A DNA stretch of 31,444 nucleotides from a virus: positions 1 through 31,444 of IMG/VR virus record IMGVR_UViG_3300042914_001053. One strand, written 5' to 3'. Within the stretch, counting starts at the first letter, position 1, and every line of letters begins with the position of its first letter. Under the pieces are notes generated by a model. The model ran no database searches. It was not told the origin of the DNA and saw only the letters and a list, made by a program, of their open reading frames with translations. Below are positions 24,650 through 30,578 of this stretch, in pieces. The position numbers and the translations under genes were made by a program.

Positions 24650-24855
24650 GGGTTCCTCGGTTAGTTAAGCCGGTCTTTCCCGGCAGTCAGCATACTCACA
24701 ACGAGGGAGCAAACACGTAAAGGAGTCATTGCGTATGCTGCTGGAGTTATTGCCGCCACTCACAGCTAGGCGGGAAAAGGTGGGGTACTCGCTACACCAG
24801 TTCTATCCTTGACGATCTTACAATCGAAAAGCTGGCATCTGCTTTTCCCCGTAGG
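24650..24855 (-). other. Structured non-coding gap upstream of XRE gene
   Basis: No coding frame is convincing in this gap, but it is full of inverted repeats. They are GCCGG/CCGGC with a 6-nt loop (24669-24684), CAGCATAC/GTATGCTG with 37 nt between (24688-24740), CCGCC/GGCGG with 11 nt between (24753-24773), a 7-bp stem with one mismatch around 24780-24803, and GAAAAGC/GCTTTTC (24826-24847). The gap separates the recombination genes from the XRE-MazG genes. It may hold a structured leader RNA, an operator or a small RNA. I find no clear promoter. Confidence 0.4.
24826..24847 (-). terminator. Hairpin just after the SSB-like gene
   Basis: GAAAAGC / GCTTTTC, 7 bp, with an 8-nt loop, begins 8 nt after the SSB-like stop codon on the minus strand. 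The 3' arm has TTTT, but no T run follows (the next bases are GATTGT). It may act as a weak terminator or mRNA end. Confidence 0.4.
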
Positions 24856-25107
24856 TTAAAAAGGTACATCAGCTAAGTCATCACCCTGAAAATCATCCTT
24901 CTGACGAGCTTTAGAAGGCTTTGAATCTTTAGCCTTTACCGCTAGAGAGAAGAACTTGCTACCGTCTTTCTTAGACTCTTTAAGCCAGCCTGACAGCCAG
25001 TAATCAGTTCCATCGATGTTGATCTGACCTGAATAGTCAGGATGCGTATCTGATTTCTTGTTATGGTTCTTGCCTAAAGTACCTTTGTTTGTATTGTCGT
25101 ATTCCAT
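24856..25107 (-). CDS. Single-stranded DNA-binding-like protein
   Basis: An 83-residue protein of a common phage family with the core HPDYSGQINIDGTDYWLSGWLKESKKDGSKFFSLAVKAK. These are small OB-like beta segments where a DNA-binding surface would lie. The C-terminus ends in an acidic stretch plus ADVPF, similar to the acidic tip of SSB (DDIPF) used to recruit partner proteins. It directly follows ERF with a 2-nt gap, fitting an annealing module. AAGGAT lies 6 nt before the ATG. The DNA-binding role is likely from the tail and context; the fold call is moderate. Confidence 0.68.
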   Translation of the reverse strand: MEYDNTNKGTLGKNHNKKSDTHPDYSGQINIDGTDYWLSGWLKESKKDGSKFFSLAVKAKDSKPSKARQKDDFQGDDLADVPF

Positions 25108-25109
25108 GA

Positions 25110-25775
25110 TTATCCTTGAGCAAATTTCTTGATTGCACTACGCTGTTTACTATCTAACTGGCTCCAGAGTGCTGTTTTCCAGTCAGCATCTAGCTCCAGA
25201 CTATTGATGTACTCGACTGCTTCTCCGACCCTATCCTTATGAATCATCATGATGATGTCGGCTGCATAGCTTTTAATCTCGTTCTGAGATTGCTGGTCTA
25301 ACGTATCGAATACCGACTTAGTGATCGGCTTTGCAGACTTAGGCTCGTCAGCACCAGTCGTAGCGTCTAAGGCATCATGTTCACAGATAGCCAGAGCCAT
25401 GACCAACAGGTAGCGAGTGATATACGTTATCGAGGCTCCGAGGTTCTGGACTGGATGACAGCCTTTAAGTTCAGCATTAGCCATAGGGCAAGTAAACTTT
25501 GCATGACCACCGTTTTCTGTATCAATGACGTACATAGTAGCCATAGTGTCTGAGAACTCTAGCGTATGTGCCAAGCCTAGCTCAAAGAAAATGCTATTAA
25601 CGGTAGGCAGGAAGTCTGATAGCTCGAAATACTTATAGCCAGCAAATTTATTGTGACCGGACTTCTCTAACTTTACGCCTTGTAACTTGACTCTGGCTGT
25701 CTGTAGCTTCTGGTAAACGATCCATTGCTGATGTTCGTCTTGTTCCTGCTGTCTGTTATCTAGTTGGTTATCCAT
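25110..25775 (-). CDS. erf: ERF-family single-strand annealing recombinase
   Basis: Anneals complementary single strands for phage recombination and genome circularisation or repair. The 221-residue protein has the ERF core: VKLQGVKLEKSGHNKFAGYKYFELSDFLPTVNSIFFELGL at about residues 29-68, then HPVQNLGASITYITRYLLVMALAI near 106-129, which carries the family's G-A-x-x-T-Y-x-x-R-Y motif. The helical C-terminal third is not conserved. AAGGGAT precedes the ATG. It is followed by an SSB-like protein. No exonuclease partner is seen nearby, as is often the case with ERF. Confidence 0.9.
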   Translation of the reverse strand: MDNQLDNRQQEQDEHQQWIVYQKLQTARVKLQGVKLEKSGHNKFAGYKYFELSDFLPTVNSIFFELGLAHTLEFSDTMATMYVIDTENGGHAKFTCPMANAELKGCHPVQNLGASITYITRYLLVMALAICEHDALDATTGADEPKSAKPITKSVFDTLDQQSQNEIKSYAADIIMMIHKDRVGEAVEYINSLELDADWKTALWSQLDSKQRSAIKKFAQG

Positions 25776-25779
25776 TTAT

Positions 25780-25962
25780 TTATCCCTTAGCGAATTTCTT
25801 ATTGAAAATGATATTGTGAGATTGTGTTTGCGTAGTAGTTTGTATCGTTGAAGCCTCCTTTTGCTCTTTGCGAATACGGTCGAAAGTCTTGCGAATGTTC
25901 GTTTTGCCTGACGGAACATATTTAAAATCTTTATCTAAGATACAAGGAAATGTTTTCTTCAT
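25780..25962 (-). CDS. Small basic phage protein
   Basis: A 60-residue protein with the conserved-looking core FKYVPSGKTNIRKTFDRIRKEQKEAS followed by a Thr/Gln-rich stretch and the end FNKKFAKG. The core resembles small early phage proteins found next to recombination genes. Its start overlaps the preceding 37-aa gene as ATGA with no good ribosome site of its own, so it is probably translated by coupling. Its end is nearly identical to the end of the ERF gene (see findings). Confidence 0.65.
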   Translation of the reverse strand: MKKTFPCILDKDFKYVPSGKTNIRKTFDRIRKEQKEASTIQTTTQTQSHNIIFNKKFAKG

Positions 25963-26072
25963 GCAAAGCTGTCCATTAGTAACGCTAGTAACAGCATACC
26001 AGCTAACACAGCACCAGCATGACGGTCGATAAAGTCTGCTAGTTTATCGTCTGGATTAAATAGCTTTTTCAT
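25959..26072 (-). CDS. Tiny single-pass membrane protein (37 aa)
   Basis: A 37-residue product MKKLFNPDDKLADFIDRH followed by a hydrophobic helix AGAVLAGMLLLALLMD and SFA. Both ends overlap neighbours as ATGA, at 26069-26072 with the gene before and at 25959-25962 with the gene after. GAGAGG lies 6 nt before the ATG. The perfect overlap chain makes it real despite its size. Function unknown; small early membrane proteins often act as toxins or as inhibitors of host proteins, but that is only a possibility here. Confidence 0.65.
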   Translation of the reverse strand: MKKLFNPDDKLADFIDRHAGAVLAGMLLLALLMDSFA

Positions 26073-26269
26073 TGGTTGCCTCTCTCTAGTTCGTCTACGA
26101 TCTGCTTAATAACGTGTGGAGTATTCTCTAACGCACGATAAGCCATGTAGACAATTTGTTTATCTTCATCCGATGCTGTTCTGCGTTCTACTCTATCAAT
26201 CAATAGACGCAAAACATAGACAATTTCAGCGAGTTGCCAGTTATCGATTTCTGTACGGCTAGGGTTCAT
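26069..26269 (-). CDS. Small helical early protein
   Basis: A 66-residue charged helical protein: WQLAEIVYVLRLLIDRVERRTASDEDKQ, then IVYMAYRALENTPHVIKQIVDELERG. The leucine/valine spacing suggests two antiparallel helices. The start overlaps the upstream stop as ATGA (26266-26269). No motif or cysteine is visible. It is the second gene of the leftward operon. Confidence 0.65.
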   Translation of the reverse strand: MNPSRTEIDNWQLAEIVYVLRLLIDRVERRTASDEDKQIVYMAYRALENTPHVIKQIVDELERGNQ

Positions 26270-26598
26270 CTTCCCTCCGCTTCTCTGTCTTTCATTTCTT
26301 GATAGAGCCAGTCTCCTCGATCACGTTCTAAATCCGCTTTAGTTTCAACGTAATCTGGAAGTGTAGATTCTTTGACCAGTCGATTAACGATACCGACCAT
26401 GTTGCGACGAGTAGCTGCTTGCAGCTTGATAGGGTCTGACTGGAATACAGCGCAAATCTCTAAGAGGATGCAAAGTTCTTGCTCTAACCGTTCCTCGCGT
26501 GACTGTTTTAATGTATCTTTGAAACAGGCAGTCAACTCGCCGGGAAACCCGTCTTGTAGCGTACCAATTAAGAACTGCTCGTAACCCTGCTTATCCAT
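26266..26598 (-). CDS. First gene of leftward early operon, unknown
   Basis: A 110-residue acidic, helical protein (YEQFLIGTLQDGFPGELTACFK, then REERLEQELCILLEICAVF and DRGDWLYQEMKDREAE). It is the first gene after the leftward promoter at 26629-26657, with AGGAG 9 nt before the ATG and a short leader. First genes of such early operons often encode anti-host or regulatory proteins. I see no domain signature and cannot say which. Confidence 0.7.
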   Translation of the reverse strand: MDKQGYEQFLIGTLQDGFPGELTACFKDTLKQSREERLEQELCILLEICAVFQSDPIKLQAATRRNMVGIVNRLVKESTLPDYVETKADLERDRGDWLYQEMKDREAEGR

Positions 26599-26628
26599 AA
26601 TTTAATCTCCTAGTTGCAGTTCCGAAAT

Positions 26629-26657
26629 ACTAAACCGATTCAAGATTTGTGTGTAAA
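26629..26657 (-). promoter_or_regulatory. Leftward sigma70-like promoter
   Basis: On the minus strand, TTTACA (-35, five of six bases match the consensus) lies 17 bp before TTTAGT (-10, four of six). Transcription should start near 26622, giving a leader of about 25 nt with AGGAG before the ATG at 26598. It reads into the whole leftward chain to ERF and the SSB-like gene and possibly on to the convergent junction. Confidence 0.65.
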
Positions 26658-26684
26658 AACATTTCTAATAGGAATCCATATCCC

Positions 26685-26701
26685 AATAGAAACATTCTAT
26701 T
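26685..26701. promoter_or_regulatory. Operator-like dyad at the rightward gene start
   Basis: AATAGAA-ACA-TTCTATT is a perfect 7-bp inverted repeat with a 3-nt spacer ending at the base before the ATG of 26702. A related, weaker palindrome (TTCTAATAGGAA, 26663-26674) lies upstream, close to the -35 box of the leftward promoter. Both fit operator sites for the XRE regulator, though no binding has been shown. Confidence 0.5.
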
Positions 26702-26884
26702 ATGAAACACCCTAACTCTGGCACAATTATGGTTAAGAAAAAAGACTTACCAAAAGAGCAACCTAAACAAGAAGTACAAAGATTTTTGCCTAAAACTAGC
26801 CCTAGAGGTCAACCCATTGGAAATAGACCCTTCAAAACCCTTGCGTCGAAAGTCCGATTCACGTGGAACGGAAACGACTTATAA
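26702..26884 (+). CDS. Small basic protein, overlapped by a zinc-ribbon gene
   Basis: A 60-residue basic protein (VKKKDLPKEQPKQEVQRFLPKTSPRGQ then GNRPFKTLASKVRFTWNGNDL) starting directly after the operator-like dyad. It has no own ribosome site near its first ATG; a second ATG lies at 26729. Its 3' half overlaps the zinc-ribbon gene in another frame by 68 nt. The basic nature suggests nucleic-acid contact. It may be an early regulatory protein, but I do not recognise it. Confidence 0.45.
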   Translation: MKHPNSGTIMVKKKDLPKEQPKQEVQRFLPKTSPRGQPIGNRPFKTLASKVRFTWNGNDL

Positions 26885-26990
26885 CTTTGGCACTAAGCTG
26901 TGTCCGGCTTGTAAGCGGACTAGATCACTAGCTCAGTTCGTTGATAGCCAGCTATGTAAGATTTGCCAACTCCGTAACGTAAAGGTATAG
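26817..26990 (+). CDS. Zinc-ribbon protein with a TTG start
   Basis: A 57-residue frame with a classical four-cysteine zinc ribbon: CPAC, about 16 residues, then CKIC, with charged residues around. There is no ATG; TTG at 26817 has AGAGGT 7 nt upstream, a strong site. The product would begin MEIDPSKPLRR. It overlaps the preceding basic protein gene by 68 nt in another frame. Zinc ribbons of this size in phages often bind DNA or RNA polymerase. A frameshift joining the two genes is an alternative. Confidence 0.55.
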   Translation: MEIDPSKPLRRKSDSRGTETTYNFGTKLCPACKRTRSLAQFVDSQLCKICQLRNVKV

Positions 26991-27000
26991 TTCATAGGGA

Positions 27001-27180
27001 ATGGCTAGGGAGTGCAACCCGAAAAGACGATTCGTTACCGTCCTGCCTGACCCACCTATTTCAGTAACGACAGCCAATAACGTGAGGCTTATATGCGACT
27101 CATACCCAAAAACTGGAGAGCCTTCCAGCATTACGGCAATCGCCGACCACCTTGGATCAAACTGCATCGTGAACTCCTAG
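27001..27180 (+). CDS. Possible small overlapping protein
   Basis: An ATG-started frame of 59 residues: a basic, Pro-rich start (MARECNPKRRFVTVLPDPP), then TTANNVRLICDSYPKTG and the end ADHLGSNCIVNS. AGGGA lies directly before the ATG, too close for an ideal ribosome site. It overlaps the replication protein gene by 88 nt in another frame. The first 90 nt fill an otherwise gene-free gap, which favours it slightly, but I cannot exclude chance. Confidence 0.3.
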   Translation: MARECNPKRRFVTVLPDPPISVTTANNVRLICDSYPKTGEPSSITAIADHLGSNCIVNS

Positions 27181-27710
27181 ACGATAGGGAATTCATGAGC
27201 TTGCCTATGGCTAGCAAAGCTATGGCTCCCCTACTCTGGTTGCTTGCTTCTGAATCCGAAGATGCTAGTTTTGACGCTGCTATCGATGAGCTAGCGTTCC
27301 GCTTGCGTCTTGCTAGCAAAGAAGTTGAGGAAGGACTTAAACCTTTGATAGATAAAGGATTCTTCCTTGATGCTAGCACCATGCTAGCAGCTTGCTTGCA
27401 ACTCGCTAGCCCAGATAAAGAGACAGAGACAGAGAAAGAGAAAGAGAAGAGGCAAAAGGTTGAAATTCCTGACTTCATTCCTTTGCAAGATTGGAACGAT
27501 TTTGTTGAAATGAGGAAACATACTAAGAGATCAATGACAGAACGAGCTATGAAGATAATGTTTAATAAATTACAACAAATGAAAACTAAGGGATTTGATA
27601 TTTCTGAGGTGTTGCAAAAAAGCATTGCCAATAATTGGTCTGACGTTTACGAGCCTAAAGATAAAAAACCTAGTGAGTCAACCTTTCCTTTCGGAAGGAG
27701 AATCCTATGA
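27093..27710 (+). CDS. Replication initiation / helicase loader-like protein
   Basis: A 205-residue protein with a winged-helix-type N-terminal part of the phage O/DnaD kind (RRPPWIKLHRELLDDREFMSLPM, then KAMAPLLWLLASESED and IDELAFRLRLASKEVEEGLKPLIDKGFFL). A charged linker follows (KETETEKEKEKR), and the C-terminal part DWNDFVEMRKHTKRSMTERAMKIMFNKLQQM is like the helicase-recruiting end of phage replisome organisers. GAGG precedes the ATG. It sits directly before the primase, QueD, DpdA and helicase genes, matching a role in origin recognition or helicase loading. The origin may lie in this gene or just upstream. Confidence 0.75.
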   Translation: MRLIPKNWRAFQHYGNRRPPWIKLHRELLDDREFMSLPMASKAMAPLLWLLASESEDASFDAAIDELAFRLRLASKEVEEGLKPLIDKGFFLDASTMLAACLQLASPDKETETEKEKEKRQKVEIPDFIPLQDWNDFVEMRKHTKRSMTERAMKIMFNKLQQMKTKGFDISEVLQKSIANNWSDVYEPKDKKPSESTFPFGRRIL

Positions 27711-28123
27711 TTGGCGATTTCCTAAACCGGCTTGAGAAGGTTCAGGGCAAGCGAGGGCATTGGATAGCCTGTTGTCCAGCGCATCAAGACAAACGTCCAT
27801 CACTTGCCATAACGGAAACTGACGATGGCAGGATTTTGCTGAAGTGCTTTGCTGGTTGCTCGGCTTACGAAGTGGTTTCAGCCGTAGGTATGGATTTGAC
27901 TGATCTGTTTCCTAAAGATCAATCTTTTATGCCTAGCGAAACCAGTAAACCTGTCCGCAGACCGTTCTATGCCACAGACCTAATGAAAATAATCCATTTT
28001 GAGGCACTTATTACGGGCATAGCGGCGTTTGATATGGCTGAGGGTAGGCAGGTATCAGACACCGATAAAAAACGGCTTAAAACGGCTTTTACGCGAATTA
28101 ACGAAGCCGTTAGCTATTTATAA
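27707..28123 (+). CDS. Primase zinc-finger protein (CHC2-like, no TOPRIM)
   Basis: A 138-residue protein with the primase zinc motif: CCPAHQDKRPSLAITE (C22/C23 and H26), then GRILLKCFAGCSAYEVV (C47 and C51). This is the P4-alpha/DnaG type zinc finger that recognises template sequence. There is no TOPRIM catalytic domain, so it cannot prime alone; it must work with another primase subunit or help the helicase. The start overlaps the preceding gene as ATGA. It is located 5' of QueD and DpdA, with a 10-nt gap. Confidence 0.83.
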   Translation: MIGDFLNRLEKVQGKRGHWIACCPAHQDKRPSLAITETDDGRILLKCFAGCSAYEVVSAVGMDLTDLFPKDQSFMPSETSKPVRRPFYATDLMKIIHFEALITGIAAFDMAEGRQVSDTDKKRLKTAFTRINEAVSYL

Positions 28124-28133
28124 AGATTGCGCT

Positions 28134-28535
28134 ATGGAAATCTCTCAAACATTCACATTTGAAGCCGCACATACGTTAGCGAGACTTGTGCCGTTAGTCG
28201 AGTATGAGCCAAGCATGAGAATTCATGGTCATTCTTACGTTGCTACGGTTGCGGTAAAGGGCAAGATTGGTGACAACGGGATGGTGCAATTTTTTAGGTT
28301 GCCAAAGAACAAACGTAGCACGGTTGATTTGTACTATTTACGCAAAGAAATAGCAGACGTTAGAGAAAAGCTAGACCATCGATTCCTGAACGAAGTTGAG
28401 GGTTTGCCTTACCAGACGCTAGAGGCTTTATGTGTTTTTATTTACGACCATATCAAAAAGGAGTTTCCTGTTGCTTGGGTGAAAGTCGAGCGTCCGTTAA
28501 GTGGTGATGCCTGTCGTTATGATGGTGACGCATGA
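28134..28535 (+). CDS. queD: QueD-like 6-carboxytetrahydropterin synthase homologue
   Basis: A 133-residue member of the PTPS/QueD family, which in canonical form makes the carboxytetrahydropterin precursor of 7-deazaguanine. Zinc ligands H13 (FEAAH), H31 and H33 (HGHSY) are present, as are the D81-H82 pair (KLDHRFLNE) and E119 near the end. In place of the catalytic Cys of E. coli QueD (C27, in CxxxHGH) there is S27 (SMRIHGH). About 14 extra residues follow GMV (QFFRLPKNKRSTVD). The ATG at 28134 is chosen over an upstream in-frame start at 28029 because only it matches the family N-terminus and avoids overlapping the primase. The stop overlaps the DpdA gene as ATGA, so the two are translated together. 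Confidence 0.8.
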   Translation: MEISQTFTFEAAHTLARLVPLVEYEPSMRIHGHSYVATVAVKGKIGDNGMVQFFRLPKNKRSTVDLYYLRKEIADVREKLDHRFLNEVEGLPYQTLEALCVFIYDHIKKEFPVAWVKVERPLSGDACRYDGDA

Positions 28536-29272
28536 TTCATTATCACGGTCTGCCAATAACTCCGGCTACAGCTGCTCTTAGGGCTATCAGCGGTGGTCAT
28601 GCTTTTATTTCTTTCCGACATTCGGATCAACTAACGATAGCTTTGGATGCAGCTCAGTCATTTGCTGTGGATAACGGAGCCTTTAGCGCATGGAAATCTG
28701 GTAATCCAGTAGAGGATTGGACTCCATTTTATGAGTGGGTTGATAAGTTACGTCGGTTTCCAGCGTTTGATTTTGCGGTTATCCCTGACGTTATAGATGG
28801 GGATGAGCAAGCCAATGACGAGTTGCTAGATGAGTTTCCGTTCCCGGCTTATGTAGGCGCACCAGTCTGGCATTTACATGAAAGTCTTGACCGGCTAGAT
28901 CGACTGGCTACGAACTATCCGAGGCTTTGCTTAGGTTCCTCTGGTGATTTTGCCAATATCGGAACTCCTGCTTGGTGGAATCGGATGTCTCAGGCTATGG
29001 ATGTTTTATGCGATCAGGAAGGGTTGCCAAAGACCAAGATTCACGGTTTACGGATGCTGAATCCTGATGTATTTACTAGGTTCCCATTTGCGTCTGCTGA
29101 TAGTACGAATATCGGTCAAAACGTGGGTATTGATAGCGCATGGCGAGGAACTTATACGCCACCTACGAAAGAGGCTAGAGCTGCTCTTATGAGAGAGCGT
29201 ATTGAGTCGCACCAAAGTCCGCAGGTGTGGAATAGAGAGATAGCACCAATTCAGGAAAACTTATTTAATTAA
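28532..29272 (+). CDS. dpdA: DpdA-like DNA 7-deazaguanine transglycosylase
   Basis: A 246-residue protein of the TGT-like DpdA family, which swaps guanine in DNA for a 7-deazaguanine base such as preQ0. Family landmarks are in order: ISFRHSDQLTIALDAAQSFAVDNGAFSAWKSG with D47 in DNGAF at the place of the TGT catalytic Asp, FAVIPDVIDGD at 82-91, PVWHLHES at 111-118, GSSGDFANIG at 135-144, HGLRMLNPD at 171-179, and ASADST at 187-192 where the second TGT Asp sits. It starts in an ATGA overlap with QueD. FolE, QueE and QueC are not in the window, so the substrate may come from the host or from genes outside. Related stand-alone DpdAs occur in other phages with modified DNA. Confidence 0.75.
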   Translation: MIHYHGLPITPATAALRAISGGHAFISFRHSDQLTIALDAAQSFAVDNGAFSAWKSGNPVEDWTPFYEWVDKLRRFPAFDFAVIPDVIDGDEQANDELLDEFPFPAYVGAPVWHLHESLDRLDRLATNYPRLCLGSSGDFANIGTPAWWNRMSQAMDVLCDQEGLPKTKIHGLRMLNPDVFTRFPFASADSTNIGQNVGIDSAWRGTYTPPTKEARAALMRERIESHQSPQVWNREIAPIQENLFN

Positions 29273-29280
29273 AGGTAATG

Positions 29281-29451
29281 ATGACGGAATCAAAGTTAGT
29301 TGAGTTAGGCTTTAGCGAGGTAGTACCGGGGTTTTGGGTTGGTAGCGTTTTTTCACTTAACAGGCTTTACGAACTAGGGAGACAAGATGAGTCTGGAGCA
29401 GAGAGCAGCGGAGTTAGACGAAGCGAGACGGTTGAGGATAATCAAGTCTGA
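29281..29451 (+). CDS. Small phage protein overlapping helicase start
   Basis: A 56-residue protein (MTESKLVELGFSEVVPGFWVG then SVFSLNRLYELGRQDESG), sharing 65 nt with the helicase gene in another frame. AAAGG lies 5 nt before this ATG; the ATG at 29278 is too close to it. The first half has a well-formed protein character of the small, GF-rich phage type. Function unknown. It probably couples translation from DpdA into the helicase. Confidence 0.5.
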   Translation: MTESKLVELGFSEVVPGFWVGSVFSLNRLYELGRQDESGAESSGVRRSETVEDNQV

Positions 29452-30388
29452 CTCGATAGATGTAGAGAAGTATCTACATTCAAACGACGTAACGATAAAG
29501 GTTAAACAGGCTAGAGACTTCCTAGATTCGATTAAGGAAAGCTATCTAAACTCTTCTAAAGATACAAAAATCCTACTGCCTTGGACTAATACGCATAGCA
29601 GTTTTGCGTTTAGACCGGGAGAGGTTACGGTTTATGCTGGTTCTAACGGTGGTGGTAAGTCGCTGTTGACCGGACAAATCGCGCTGCACCTAGTGAAGCA
29701 GAAACAATGCGTTTGCATTGCCTCGTTCGAGATGAAGCCGCAAAAGACGCTAGAGAGGATGCTGCGACAGTTCTCAGGTGAGTATGTGGATGACCCGTTA
29801 GCGTCGGATCGTGAGGCTTACATTACTAAACTTCTAGGAAGATTAGAGAAGTATACGGCTGATTCCTTATATCTTTACGACCAGCAGGGTACGACTAGCC
29901 CTGACAAGGTTATTGCTATGGCGAGATATTGCGCTATGGAATTAGGTGTACAGCACATTTTTATTGATTCCTTGATGAAATGCGTCAAGAACGAGGATGA
30001 CTTTAACGGACAGAAGAACTTTATCGATGAGCTAACGGCATTGGCTAGAGATCATAACGTCCATGTTCACCTAGTCCACCATATCCGCAAGCAAGCCTCA
30101 GACGAGGTAACACCGAATAAGAATGACCTGAAAGGCTCTGGTTCTATTAGCGATCAGGTGGACAACGTCTTTCTTGTGTGGCGCAACAAGAAGAAAGAAA
30201 ACCAGCGAAATCGTGGTGAGCAGATAGATGAGAGTCAGGGCGATACGTTCTTAATGAACGAGAAGCAGCGTAACGGAGAGGCTCAGGAGTGGTATCAACT
30301 CTGGTATCACACAGCAAGCCAGCAGTTTGTGGAATCGGCAGGATCAAGACCAATGGACTTTGACAACAATGGACGTTTTAGAGACTGA
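29387..30388 (+). CDS. DnaB/gp4-type replicative helicase
   Basis: The 5'-3' helicase of the phage replisome. The 333-residue protein has Walker A AGSNGGGKS at 84-92, Walker B QHIFIDSLM at 189-197, HLVHH at 228-232 and the DnaB H4-like motif DLKGSGSISDQVDNVFLVWRN at 247-267. The N-terminal region is short (about 60 residues), so there is no fused primase domain; the primase zinc domain is separate at 27707. The C-terminus (GEAQEWYQLWYHTASQQF) is typical for phage RecA-fold helicases. It overlaps both the small gene before it and the next gene after. Confidence 0.88.
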   Translation: MSLEQRAAELDEARRLRIIKSDSIDVEKYLHSNDVTIKVKQARDFLDSIKESYLNSSKDTKILLPWTNTHSSFAFRPGEVTVYAGSNGGGKSLLTGQIALHLVKQKQCVCIASFEMKPQKTLERMLRQFSGEYVDDPLASDREAYITKLLGRLEKYTADSLYLYDQQGTTSPDKVIAMARYCAMELGVQHIFIDSLMKCVKNEDDFNGQKNFIDELTALARDHNVHVHLVHHIRKQASDEVTPNKNDLKGSGSISDQVDNVFLVWRNKKKENQRNRGEQIDESQGDTFLMNEKQRNGEAQEWYQLWYHTASQQFVESAGSRPMDFDNNGRFRD

Positions 30389-30578
30389 AAGACATCGATG
30401 TGAGGTTAGGCAGGTATTAGCTTGGAGAGCAGCGGACAGGGATTCAGCGTTGCGGTATTTGAGCGTTGTTAGGCAGAAACGTGGGCATGAAGTTGCTGAC
30501 CAGTTAGAGGCTGACTGTAAATCTCAATGGGGTTTAGGGAACCGTGGCAAGAAAGGGGATTGGCGTGAAATGTCCTGA
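30369..30578 (+). CDS. Small conserved phage protein, DUF-type
   Basis: A 69-residue product starting MDVLETERHRCEVRQVLAWR with the core DSALRYLSVVRQKRGHEVADQLEADCKSQWGLGNRGKKGDWRE. The ending GNRG-x-x-GDWR recurs in small phage proteins found beside replication genes. It starts within the end of the helicase gene and overlaps the zinc-ribbon gene. A longer in-frame start at 30327 lies inside the helicase gene and is less likely. Its role is unknown. Confidence 0.7.
   Translation: MDVLETERHRCEVRQVLAWRAADRDSALRYLSVVRQKRGHEVADQLEADCKSQWGLGNRGKKGDWREMS

Noticed and set aside
24650-24855. Possible tRNA or tmRNA
   Set aside because: Several hairpins are present, but I find no four-arm cloverleaf, no T-loop motif (GGTTCRANTCC) with matching stem and no CCA-adjacent acceptor stem.
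27131-27631. 166-residue minus-strand frame opposite the replication gene
   Set aside because: Ser/Leu-rich composition is the complement of the real gene's charged codons; no ribosome site and no promoter.
28100-28134. preQ1 riboswitch before the QueD-like gene
   Set aside because: Only 10 nt separate the primase stop and the QueD start and no aptamer-like hairpin with an A-rich tail is visible; control must come from the operon.
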